Assembly (NCBI RefSeq): GCF_964204865.1
Contig: NC_135250.1
Coordinates: 14,074,001-14,138,000 of the forward strand
DNA: 64,000 bases
Direction: 5' to 3'
Origin: Styela clava
Taxonomy: Eukaryota; Chordata; Ascidiacea; Stolidobranchia; Styelidae
Part shown: piece by piece, positions 43,221 to 54,800 of the stretch
Position numbering within the stretch: the stretch's first letter is position 1
Layout of the letters: each line of letters starts with the position of its first letter
The notes under the pieces: generated by a model
The model's input: only the letters and a program-made list of their open reading frames with translations
Databases searched by the model: none
Told to the model about the DNA's origin: nothing
Position numbers and translations under genes: made by a program

Positions 43221-43756
43221 CAGGGGTGGCCAACCGTTCAGAGACCGAGAGCCGCATTTCGTAGGCAACTTTATTTCCACGAAGAGCCACATTATAAACA
43301 AGAACACGCATGAACATCAAATATACTTGTTTTCAGCTCTGCTAGGATGCTAGTTTATTGTAAATGTCACCGACCAACATGATTATGACAAAAATTTACA
43401 AGCCACTTCTCATTGCGACGTATGTTGACCCAAACATTGACAATATCCTAAGCGCAACTCGTTTAACATTGGGGTATTTCCCATCGGCATGCTTTTCCAT
43501 AACTCAATGTTCCTTTTCCTAATAAAGATCAACCATTTTCAACTCAGTTGCAGCCTCATCTGAGAGACTGAGACGAGAGGGAATTTTAAACAATTCATCT
43601 CGGAATTAAACGAGTCGCCGGCAACGTCTGCACTTCAATTACTGCACTTCAATTACTTCACTCAAATGGTAAACTACACGTTTGCCGCCGAACGTCGGAT
43701 TCGGTATGATTACGACAGTCGAATAATTCACAAGTCGATTCGAAATGCCCAGCCCT
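43221..43756. mobile_element. hAT-like remnants
   Basis: CAGGGGTGGCCAACC at 43221 is a hAT-type left end, followed by gagccgcatttcg. A different hAT-type right end, TGCCCAGCCCTA, ends near 43756. They do not pair with each other, so these look like pieces of two elements. Neither target duplication could be fixed. Confidence 0.5.
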
Positions 43757-44644
43757 ATTATTGAAATCATTTGACTGTTCTTCCGTAACTATTTGATTCC
43801 AACGTATTTTTGAAATCAAACAGAATCTCATCATATTAAACTGAAAAAACTCAAAATATAATATCACAGCTGAATGTTATATGCATTGCTGTTATATATA
43901 TGGAGTAAACTGCATGCGGTGCTGTTAAATGGAGTAAACTGCACGAACTTTGATTCTTTAATATGTCACGGTAAATAGAAGTATTTTTTCATATCGAATA
44001 ATTAAATAAAAATGCCTTCCTCCATTTATCAGAAAATTCTTCATGGGCAATTTTTTCAGGTTTGTTACGTAACACATGCATATTTTTATAGAGAGTCAGA
44101 ATTATTTTATTTGTCACTTCAAATAAAGAATAAATTCAGCAATAAAGTGTATGGCTGTATGTAATAAGTACAGTATCAGAATGACAGGTAATGTGAGGAA
44201 CGGATCGCTCCGTCATCTAACTAAACTACAGCACCTGATTTTCCACTGATTTCCATGAAATCGTTTATGAATTATAATAATCTCGTTTCCTACTTTTGAC
44301 TGTGCATGGAACTTCAATATTGCTGGCTAAAAGGGGCATGGTGTGATGTACCTCGTATAGACTATTTCCGTGTAAATTCATTTGCCTGATGACAAATAAT
44401 ATATTTTATTCCACAAATCTATATGATTTAAAATGACGAACAATTGAAATAAAAAATCGGATTGAATTAATTTGTTTTCGTTCGGTAAAAACAACACTCA
44501 AGCAGTTTGTTCATCTATTTTAAATTAAATTCTAGCTGTAAAAAAGGTATTATTTCTTTTCTGTGAACGTGACTTAACTTTTAGAAACCAACTAAACCTT
44601 TGTTAAACAAGAAATAACACGAGAATATCGGTTGGAAACCGAAG

Positions 44645-44943
44645 ACTTATCGATCGATAGTTAGGGGATCCCCCAAAACAGAAACTGCAGTTTCGATTCA
44701 TCCGCTCTTGTAACTTGCGCACTGCGCATCGCACACACACACTCGGCGGGTCTCAAAATTCTCTCGCTTTACAAAAATCTAGATCACTATATCAATAATT
44801 GATTGATAACTCGCTAATTATACGACATGATTCGCCCAAAATCAATAGGTTTCTGGTCCGAGATAAGATGAATGCACATGCAAAATTTGGAGCAGATTCA
44901 ACCTCGCATTCGCGAGATATCGCGTTCATCTAACAGACACACC

Positions 44944-44975
<32 letters not shown>

Positions 44976-45028
44976 TACATACAGACAAATACCTATCAAT
45001 ATACTTACCGATCTTAAGATCGATAAGT
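44645..45028. repeat. 384-bp repeat with TIR and (ACAG)n tract
   Basis: The two ends are inverted copies of ACTTATCGATC (44645-44655 and 45018-45028). Inside are (ACAC)n near 44,734, a segment ending gagatatcgcgttcat, and about ten ACAG units at 44,944-44,983. The order, with conserved sequence running into a (CAGA)n tail, resembles 3' ends of RTE/Penelope-type or SINE elements. The class is not settled. Confidence 0.6.
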
Positions 45029-45181
45029 AACGAGTTCAATTTTCAAGTATGTCCTTTTTAGTCGATGAAAGTGAAAATAAATGCAAAACTAGATGCTGGA
45101 AACAACATTTAATTCAACATATAAATACTCAACAAAATCCCGCTGATAAAAATCCGTCCTTTGTTCAAGCTATCATCCCAC

Positions 45182-45751
45182 ATGAACGAAAAACAAAATT
45201 TCGGCCTTACTCCATCAGACGTCGGTAAATTCAAATGCAATGTTAAATTCAACTCCGAATTTTTGGATGTTCATGAATATGATTCTTGGGCAGTTTTATC
45301 TGGTGAAATACCATCTGCATTTGAATAGACCTGTTTTCAATACGTACATCCACATGATGCTAATAATCGGTACGCCTCTACGAAAAATGACGATCCAAAT
45401 TATAAATTTTTATTGGAAAAAGAAAAAAAGGTTACTTGGGCTCAGTGGAGCAATGGATATTTCGAATATTGACAACAATCATGTGTGCGTACACGTGCAG
45501 GATGCTTTATCTGATGGAAATATATTGAAATCGAACGATGACGAAAGAATAGTTGGTACAGTACAACCCCAGAAGACTTATCCAATTTACTTACAGCAGC
45601 AGACGCTAAAAAGGCGCCTGAAGTTTACACAAAATATGCACGTCGAGTTCAAATAGTAATACATAAAATATTACAAATATTTTCACTATTAAAAAATATT
45701 TTTGATACAAAATTAGCATTGAACAACGCGTTTTATATTTTAGTTTTGTAA
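45182..45751 (+). pseudogene. Orphan decayed coding stretch, family unknown
   Basis: In one frame from ATG 45182 the reading is MNEKQNFGLTPSDVGKFKCN and goes on through EYDSWAVLSGEIPSAFE to an in-frame TAG. After the stop the same frame continues with TCFQYVHPHDANNRYAST and KVTWAQWSNGYFEY. A second frame further on gives EDLSNLLTAADAKKAPEVY and runs to a TAA at 45751. Residue composition looks protein-like (W, Y, H, C in context), unlike the low-complexity noise around it. I do not recognise the family. It may be a dead gene, a set of short exons or a transposon ORF. Confidence 0.35.
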
Positions 45752-45904
45752 TATTTTTAATTAGGTAAAATTGTAAGGTATGCAATTTTGTATGTTTCTT
45801 GGATATTTTTGTATCCGTAACTCTTTTTTTGTCCGTACAATAATAATGATAGATATATTTCTCTCAATTGTTGCAAAAAGATTCAAATAAATATTTGATA
45901 ATTA

Positions 45905-46436
45905 TTGGACACAAAATGGGCCTATGGATTGTTTTGCTATTATGTTGTTGTTGATATTTTTTTCTTGTAATTTTTTTATCATTCAAGAATGGACCAATAG
46001 CTTTGAAATTTTCAGTGATTAAATAAGATTAGATTGCTGTTATTTGTTGACCATCTTTGCCACGAAGTCATCGGACATCGATGGCATGGTATATTTAAAA
46101 TAGAAAGCGAAGCAGTAGTCTACTTTGGATTGCTTACCTAGTATACTGTTATACAGTACGGTGAAAATGAGGGAGAGAGGTCGCAAAACCGCTACAAATA
46201 ACTTTGAAGAGGTCATCACTCATTACACAGAATTTTGAAGTAAAAAGGAGTCACATAAAGTTTTAAAATAAACAAATGTAACACCCTTTTAGAGAAAAAT
46301 ACAACCCTTAACCACTAAAAATTTATTTAATCTAATATATAATGAAGTTTAAGAGCTATTTTTCATAACAATAAGAAGAAAAATACCAACAAGAAGAAAG
46401 CGAATAAGAGAGCTCAAATATACAGACACGAATAAT
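45905..46436. repeat. Diverged CRE-family repeat composite
   Basis: Starts TTGGACAC followed by ATTATGTTGTTGTTG and AATAGCTTTGAAATTTTCAG, the reverse orientation of the 24.7-kb family. It also has the CGGACATCG and GCGAAGCAGTAG words seen in the long copy at 23.65 kb. Near 46,300-46,436 a plus-orientation piece (aaccactaaaaattt, then aagagagctcaaatat) follows. It looks like two abutting copies. Confidence 0.5.
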
Positions 46437-46660
46437 CTTTGCCTTGCGATTTTTGTAATGTTTCAGAGACTGTGGAACATTTTCTAATGAACTGCCGTGC
46501 GTATAGAAATCGAAAACAAATACATAAGCTCATATTTCGCGATTGTGGCAGAGATTATGGAATTAAAGCTATTTTAAGCAACCTTCGCTATTTTATTTTG
46601 TCCACCAGGAGAGGCATATTAAAAGTTGGTTTAAATTGTCAGACGCGAAAGACTTAATTG
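46437..46660 (+). pseudogene. LINE C-terminal (RNase H/Cys-His tail) fragment
   Basis: The peptide CDFCNVSETVEHFLMNCRAY matches the C-x2-C...ETVEHfLl-x-C-x2-Y motif found at the C-terminus of many LINE ORF2 proteins. The frame closes after about 70 residues. Nothing upstream continues it; a repeat of another family abuts it. Confidence 0.7.
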
Positions 46661-48802
46661 CTAAAAGCGTCATATGTTTTCATACCATATACCCACCCGC
46701 ATATAACTAATGTTGGTAGAGTTTTATCTACGATTTTCTATTATAAATATAGATTATTGTAAATAATGTATAAATAATAAAAACCTGTATGATGACATTA
46801 TATAGTAAGTGCTTCAATTTGATAAACTACGTGCTGAGTGTAGTAAGGTAAATTACGTCTGGTGTTGCGTGGAAGTTCAACGAGTTCGTACGGAAAGCAA
46901 CACAAGTAAATATTGCTGCCATTCAAAATTTAGTTACATCTAGCGCTTGCGATTTTTGCTTTCGGCTACAATTTATCTGGCATTTACTTATTGAGATGCC
47001 GTTTATTACCGCTAACTCGATTTGGGAGAAAATTCTTAACCGTTAGAAATAGTGTTCGAAACCACAAAGTAAATAAATATAGGTGAGACAAATATTTGAA
47101 ATATTATATAAGTAATCTGTCTCATCTGCCAATCTTTGACAAAATATCCAGACAGTCATAATAGGACTGAAATCATGTATATGGAATTATAAACTGATGT
47201 TTGTAAATCAGGTCTTTGACCGTTTGGCTTAGATGTGCGCTGTAAACGAGTCAATTTATGATCTCTAAAAAATAATATGTTCTATGTCACATAAAAGTTC
47301 GAAAATATAGGGACCAATAATTCAGGATAATAACAAAAAAGTAAATTATTCTGAAATCATCTCCCGATGCACGTCGTCGCAAAAAAATGTGATATGTTCT
47401 CGATATTTAACGATCCATGCTGGTATAAGACGTTATCAATTATTAGCCTTTTCCGGTAATTTTAGGTTTATTCGATTCAAGGTAGTTTTTGTTTCTCTAA
47501 ATATACATACACACCCATAATTTACTTTAATAAAAAAAAAACTTCAAAAAAAAGTTTTAAAAACAAAATGACCTATTGTTGCAATATGGGGAATGAGTTA
47601 TTTATTTTTCCTAATAAAATATAGAACGAAACACATTTTATTTTGATTTGTGAGATCGGTATTTGTGGCATTTGAAAAATTATCGGAGCACGTAATGAAC
47701 TTCATTGTATCATTTTATATTGGGTGTGCTGCGGTTATGACCAATCCTGAAACATTGAAGATTTATTTCTATCAAATCGAATCCTTGACTAAATAAAAAC
47801 ATTTAAAAAAGTTAAGATTCGTAAAACCAAATCATTGTAAAAACAAAACTTGAAATTAAAAGATGGATGACTAATATGTTATTTGATGATCTCGGCATAT
47901 AATTTTGCAACGTTGATAAAAATGGATTTGCTGAATTCGTTAATTCAAAATTTCGTCCGACGATATTTATTTGCAATGATATTTATTTTACATGTTATAA
48001 CAATTTATTTGTTTTCGACTATATTCTCTTTGTTTTGCGTGGAATGTGGATCAAAATAAATGCTCAAATTGCCACAGATTTGCGATATCTGGAATAAACA
48101 AACTCTGTGACCATGTTTATACTTTAATTTTAAATCGGCTTCGCAAGAAGAAATGGTTGATTGTGCCATGCAAAATAATATAACTGTAATGGCGTTAACC
48201 TATATATATTATAGTTTTATCATTGTACTCGGTTTTCTATTCGGTTGTGTATAAACCTACTCATTTGGAATATCATATTTTAGACAGCATATATAATCTT
48301 ATATCAACAAATTAGATTAATAACTGGTAAATGACTCATGAAGTAAAAATACTACATTGGATATGTCATTCTTACATCCGTTTGAAATGCGGAATCGAAA
48401 TAACTATTGCAATATGTACTTCACGAAGACGACCAGCATCGAACTTGAATGACTGCAGTATTTTCTAAAAATAGTCCCTTGGGGCAAACTTGAAATTTTT
48501 TCAAAATCATAGCTGTTTTTATGCGTCTGTGGTATCGTGGAAACTTAGTCCATGCCGCGACATCGCAGACACTGGGTTAATGCCCACGGGGTTCATGATA
48601 CTAGTTTGACATGTGCGGATTTTTATGTAAATCGCAGTCGTTTAAAGTAAATTTACGTTATCTCAGGTAACATTAGCCAAAATAATGAGTGCCATTTGTA
48701 TGACTATCTAACCTGCTCAGATCTATTTTTGAACTAAGATATAGAAGGATATTCATAGGCAATCTATAGTGTTCGAGTGCATTAATATTTAAGAACACCA
48801 AA
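46661..48802. other. Intergenic DNA upstream of the LU-CCP gene
   Basis: No recognisable gene or repeat. It must hold the promoter of the gene starting at 48803. I see no distinct core promoter motif. Confidence 0.4.
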
Positions 48803-51800
48803 ATGCATTCAAAGACAGAAAGATTATTTTTGGTATTTTGTGTATTCTTCATCAATTGTAGTTCATTGGCTCAAGGTAAATTTTTGCATTTGTACACTTT
48901 AAGTTATATTGACTTATATTGTCACGGACACAGAATAACTTCCTTTTTCGCATAAATCTCGGCCACAATTTGAAAACGATAAATATAGTTATCAGATTTT
49001 CGATTGTTTTCGAGGTTTCTCAAGAATAATTGCATGCCATGCCAGGATCAAAATTGTTGATTTTTTTTAATAAACTTTAGGTATTCGTTGCTGGACATGC
49101 GAAAACGCCATTTCTAACGATGATTGTATCCTACGAGGACGATCAGTAAACTGCTATTCAGATGGGGTAAGGAAAATAATTGAATGCCTTAAAGCGACTA
49201 AGTTTGTAATCTATCCTACTGAGAAATGTTTTGAAAAAGAAGTCACAAAGTAAATATTATGAGTCAATAACGCCAGTTCCATACAAGTTTACCTGGTAAT
49301 GCTGAATTAACCAAGTACATTATAGTGTGTACTTAAAAATTTGATGCCTTGAAACACGGATATGATAACCCTACGATCGGATTCTGCTTCGCTCTGCGGT
49401 GAAATGAATACGTTGACTGCTGGGCTAGTCGGAGATTAGGTTCTGGGTCTTTAACCAAGATGCCAGTTTAATTTCACTGTATTTTTTAGTATGGTTGTTA
49501 TTTTTATATTTCAATAATGTAACTACAGCTTAATTTTTCGAACCAATTTTTAGTTTTGGACGGTAACAGTTTTCCAGTAAAAATTTCCCGATTTTTTTTT
49601 GTTTTTTAGATGGGCTGCAGTAGTGAAGTTCGATACCACGCAGGATTTGTTTTCAAGATTCAGATAAAGAAAGGATGCAAACAAATTCTTGCATGTGGTA
49701 GCGACAAATCTCAGGTACACCAATGATGCTCCTAGTCTTCTACTTGATAGTAGACTGCTAATTTTTAATGTGGAGTGTCTTCCTGTTAATTAATACCATT
49801 AAAGTCAATTCGAATCTAAGCATAAGAATAAGTGCAAGCATTTCATCTTTAAATACTTACGTGACTTTTGTACGATAATCCAAGCTTTGAACGGTAAGCC
49901 ATACAACCGCAACTACCAACAATTTGAAATAACACACATCGGTTTTATAGATGCCAATCTTCCACGATCCATTTATAAGAAATGTTGTTTATTGTATTTC
50001 ACATTCTGGATCTTTTTTTAATGTAAATATTGGCCTTGATATTACTTGTTTTAACCCTTCAAATTAGGAATAGCGCACTATATATTTCATGAACAGTCGC
50101 CGACAGATCAATACACAGACCGGTAGGGCAAACTCGTTATTACTGTTTGTATCACAATAAAAAAATAACGTTCAATGTATCTGACCTAATGGATTTTGCA
50201 TATCAAAATTATAGGATTTTTCGCATCCCCAATTTTCTTGAATTCCGCTACAATGTCAATCAATCGAATAATTTGGTCAACTTATTCAGAATGGCCATGG
50301 ATGGTACCCGGTTCAATGTAACCCAAAATATCCTGATTCTATTTGCCGATGCTGTTGTCAAACAAGGGATTGCAATAAGAATTTAGTCGGATGTGAACCT
50401 CGTAAGTTTATAAAAAAAAATTTTAATTTAGATGAAATTTGCCAAGTTTTTTTCCGTTATGGTTGATTTCAGGCCCGTGGCGCGCATTGTTTGGTCTCAG
50501 TTTTTCAGAATACGGAGTTGACTCATCCTTGTCAGATCGTAATCGCTTTTGGTTATAAACTAATTTACATTTACATACAGCAATATTATCTACAAGTAAT
50601 CTGTTGTAGGATGAAAACATTACATTGTGTACGTTTCGACTACCCACTTTCGAAGTACATAATGGAGCTGAACATAAAAATCACATGAAAATGTCGGTAT
50701 TAAAATTAATAAACAAAGCGTAAAATTGAAATTGCCTCATTTGCATTGAATTCATATTTGTTCTTAGTCCTCCCATGTGTGATCAGAGGGTTAAGTCTGT
50801 TTACGTATAAATTTCTCATACCAGGTATTTGAATGATAAACGACAGAGAATCATATATTTCTAAAAGTCGATTCGACAAATCCAAATCCTCGATAGCAAA
50901 TCGAGCTCGTTTTGTTGGTATCGTGTACCAAGTGTATCGTGTTCACACATATCCTCGTATGTGGCGTATTCTTGTGAAATTATCTTGAGGTCTCTAGTTC
51001 AAAAGATCATATTTAGGTGACAAGGCCAAACAAGATTATCGCAGAAGCCTGTGTAACAACATGATCTGGACAACGTTCATACAAACAAATAATTCAAATT
51101 ACAGTCGTAGTCGACGGAATCAGTATATACAATATCAGAAAGTTGCAAATCATTAAAATATTTTGAGCTTTTTCTAAATTTTCAGCTCAGCCAGACTGTC
51201 GAGAATTAGTTTCACCCGAAAATGGCTACATGATATGTAATAATGAAGATTATCCGACAGCTTTACGATCGACATGTACGTTTTTCTGCAACAGAGGTAA
51301 AGTACTTGCATTTTGCAAAACTATTTGAGCTATGTACGAACACTTCGGGAGCAACCAAACAAGTGTAATGGTGTTCAAGACTCAAATTTCTATTCTTTGA
51401 ATAAAAACTGCAATAAACTTATAGCACCAAGTTCGAAAATGCCCAATTTTAAAAATATTACCAGGATAATTAAAGTTTATATTAAAGAATTTAATTAACT
51501 TAAATAATATACGTTTTATGCAGGTTACGAAATGAAAGGAGATCGCAGGACTCAATGTGTGCTACATAAACCGGGGAAGGCAATATGGACTGCCAGTGAG
51601 CCTCGTTGTTACAGTGAGAATCTTACATTTGTATAAAATTAGATTAAAATATTTCTTTCCCGAGTGAAATAATCCCGTGTAGCTCGAGTTTCAAGATGCT
51701 AATTTATCATTATGCGGCTTGACTTACCTATTTTATTGATTCTTGTGCGAGATGAGATTAGAATAAGTTCACGAATCGTTCTAATTTGCGAAATATTTGG

Positions 51801-54800
51801 TTCATGAAAGTGATGTGTATATAAAAACAAATTCAGTCATATAAGTTGAACAACATGACATTGTATTTACACTAAGTTAGTTCAGATTCTGGACTCTTTA
51901 CCACTACTTACGAACCTTTCACCATGAATAGAAGTTTTTCTTTGCTAAAACTGGATAAAGAAGCGACAAATACATTTAGGCCTTCGGCGTACAAGAATAC
52001 TTGTTTTACCAGTTGCCAACTAAACACACGAAATGCGGTTTGACACTTCCTGACTAACTAATACTTTAAGAAACAAAAGCAAGAGTAATATAACATTTTA
52101 AATGAATGGAATAACTAAAAATACCACTTGCTCAAACTTTAATATACGGGTTTGATGATAGAGAACGGAAAAACCAAATTTTAAGGCAAATTTGATCAAT
52201 GCTACACAACCGATAATAGTACGCGGAAGCGGTTCATAGTTCCCTTTCTCAACTCATTTATTGGTACAATGGAACGTAGAGAATTTTGCCCCGTGTTGTC
52301 GTGAAATCGAAAAGCCGATGCTTTCTAACCTCGAAATAAAATTGATCGGTATTTCTGTACGAAAATGCGATAATTTTTATTTTTAATTCAAGTACAAAAA
52401 TGGTAAGTACAAAATAAATCTTTAGGTAAGTATGATGTCGCATTGATCATATATAGATGTCTCTTCAGTATGGTGCATTACTTGTCTGTGAATCAAGAGA
52501 GTATGAGAGAAACATTGAAAATAGGGCAATTTCATCCTAAATAAGACTCTTTCACGCATTTATGTATTAATGTATTGATACCTTCGCGTTCATATATTTG
52601 AGCTTTGCTGTCAAACGTACGATATAAACAATTGATTTTGCCAATAATTGTACTGCGACGATTTTTTGAAATACAGCAATTGCCCGTCTTTTGTTGAGTC
52701 AAGTAGGCAAACGAACGTAGTTGATAATCATAAAGGAAGACAAATATGTATCAAATTTTATATCAGCAATAATTTGATTTCATGATACTACTTTTTAAGA
52801 TAAACGATGCAAGCCAATCTACAAGAACACAGTTAGTAGAAGAGTTGAATGCACCGACAAAAATATCGCCGGTAGTGAATGCACTTTCACCTGTGCGAAA
52901 GGACATACAATGAACGGCGAGCCAAAGTCTACATGTCGTGAGTTTACACTGACAACGGTTTAAGACCAATTCATAATAATAAACAAACCATCGAAACAAA
53001 TTATACTTAGTGAAACGTTTATTTATTAACTTCCCTTGCTTGTACCAGACGATTTATTCATCAACATCATTGCGTACAGTTACTGTTATTCTCCAATTCA
53101 ATAATCATAGCTATTATGCGCTAGCTTGCCTTATAACTGAGTTATTTCCAAATTGAGAGTGTATCCAAATAGTTCAAAGCTGCTCTTATGTTAAAATCAA
53201 TTAAGAACCAAATTCGAATAAAAAATCAGAAAATCGGCATTCTGCTCAAGCTAATTTAAATTTGTTGTAATATGTTGTTTTCGAATCAATAGATTTTGGA
53301 GCTTTAAATGGTTATACCGTTTTATGAATAAAGTTTCGAACTTGAAAAATCTCTTGTATTGCTTGTTCAATTTATTCAGATTTTATCGAATTCTTTTTAG
53401 TTTATTCAAAAAACTGGGATTACCCGCCACCAGACTGCGTTAAAATTAGATGCCCTCCAGCTATCATACCTCCGCAACATGGCAGCATCGCTTGTACAGA
53501 GGGTCATGAATATGGAAGTATTTGCAGGTAATATTGTCTTTATATATATTTGCAACTGATTTTTAACCAAAAACATTATAATTTTGTAATCAACAGATAT
53601 ATATGTGATACTAATTACAAGCTCATTGGAAATGGGACAAGAGAATGCGTACTCAGCAACACGCCTTACTCGGCGTTTGGAGAGTGGTCGGGATCCCTTC
53701 CGCAGTGCGCTGGTAAGTCGCCAAGCATAGATTGTTAATTTGAATATTGAAATGAAAACCAACAGCACAGCAGTTTTCCCAAAAAGACACAAATAGGAAT
53801 ATACTCACATGATATTTCGTATATATTTTCTTATCGTTGTTTTCATTTGCATTGACGATAGTCGTTCGAGTATATATATCGTAGATATTTGAGGCAGTAT
53901 ACAACAGTGTTTGGTTCGCTCTTGCCTTCGCACCCGGTAATATTCTAAACAAGCCACCAAAAGGATATTCCAACCTTGGACGGGAATAATTGTAAATTTC
54001 ATCTTTTTAAAATAGCATATCTACTTCGCTTCACCAAGGATGAGGTGATTGTTGTGTGCTAAATTGATTTACTTTCGTTTCATTTGCCAGCAATTAAATG
54101 TGAACCAAAGCAACTTAATCCAACTTCGGGAACAGTTGAGTGCACCGATATGAACTACATTGGCAGCAATTGTAAATATGAATGCAAGAATGACTATGTC
54201 TTGGAAGGAATCAATTCCAATACCTGCGTTTTAAATCGAACAAGTGGGGAAGGCAGATGGACTTCTGAACCACCGTTGTGCACGGGTAAAAAAAATTTAA
54301 CTTATCTGAAACATTGTGGTTACGTAAATGAAAAATTAAATCTTGAAGAACTGTTATTTAGAAACCATGCAAATCAGTAATATTGTACAGTGAAAAGAAC
54401 CAGGAATTTATATATATTTTTCTAACCATATGTTTTGTGGCTTTGGTAATAAATATGTAATAGAGATTACAAATATATATTAAAAATAAGCTTTTCATTT
54501 CCCCCATATTTTAAACCCCGTTCAGCTACACGTTGTCCTACACTCGATTACAACACGACACGAGGGAAGATCATTTGCTCCAACAAAAATAATGTGGGAA
54601 GCATGTGCGCACTCTCATGTAGCGCAGGATCTTTTATCCGAGCACCATCCAGTCCCGATACAATGCTATTCAATTGGATCGTCAGTTGTCTTCATGGTGG
54701 AGTTTGGTCTCAGGAACCTGCAGAATGTGCTCCTATCACCTGCTCCCCAGACGTGACGTAAGCTCAAATTTGTCTTGTTTTTTTCTATATATATCGATCT

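Noticed and set aside
50147..50386. 79-codon ORF overlapping LU exon 4
   Set aside because: It is the wrong frame. The frame with acceptor cttattcag|AAT gives the diagnostic CRCCCQTRDCN in phase with the exon before.
53406..53973. Antisense ORFs over CCP exons 8-9
   Set aside because: Shadows of the cysteine-rich exons; no domain, start context or splice support.
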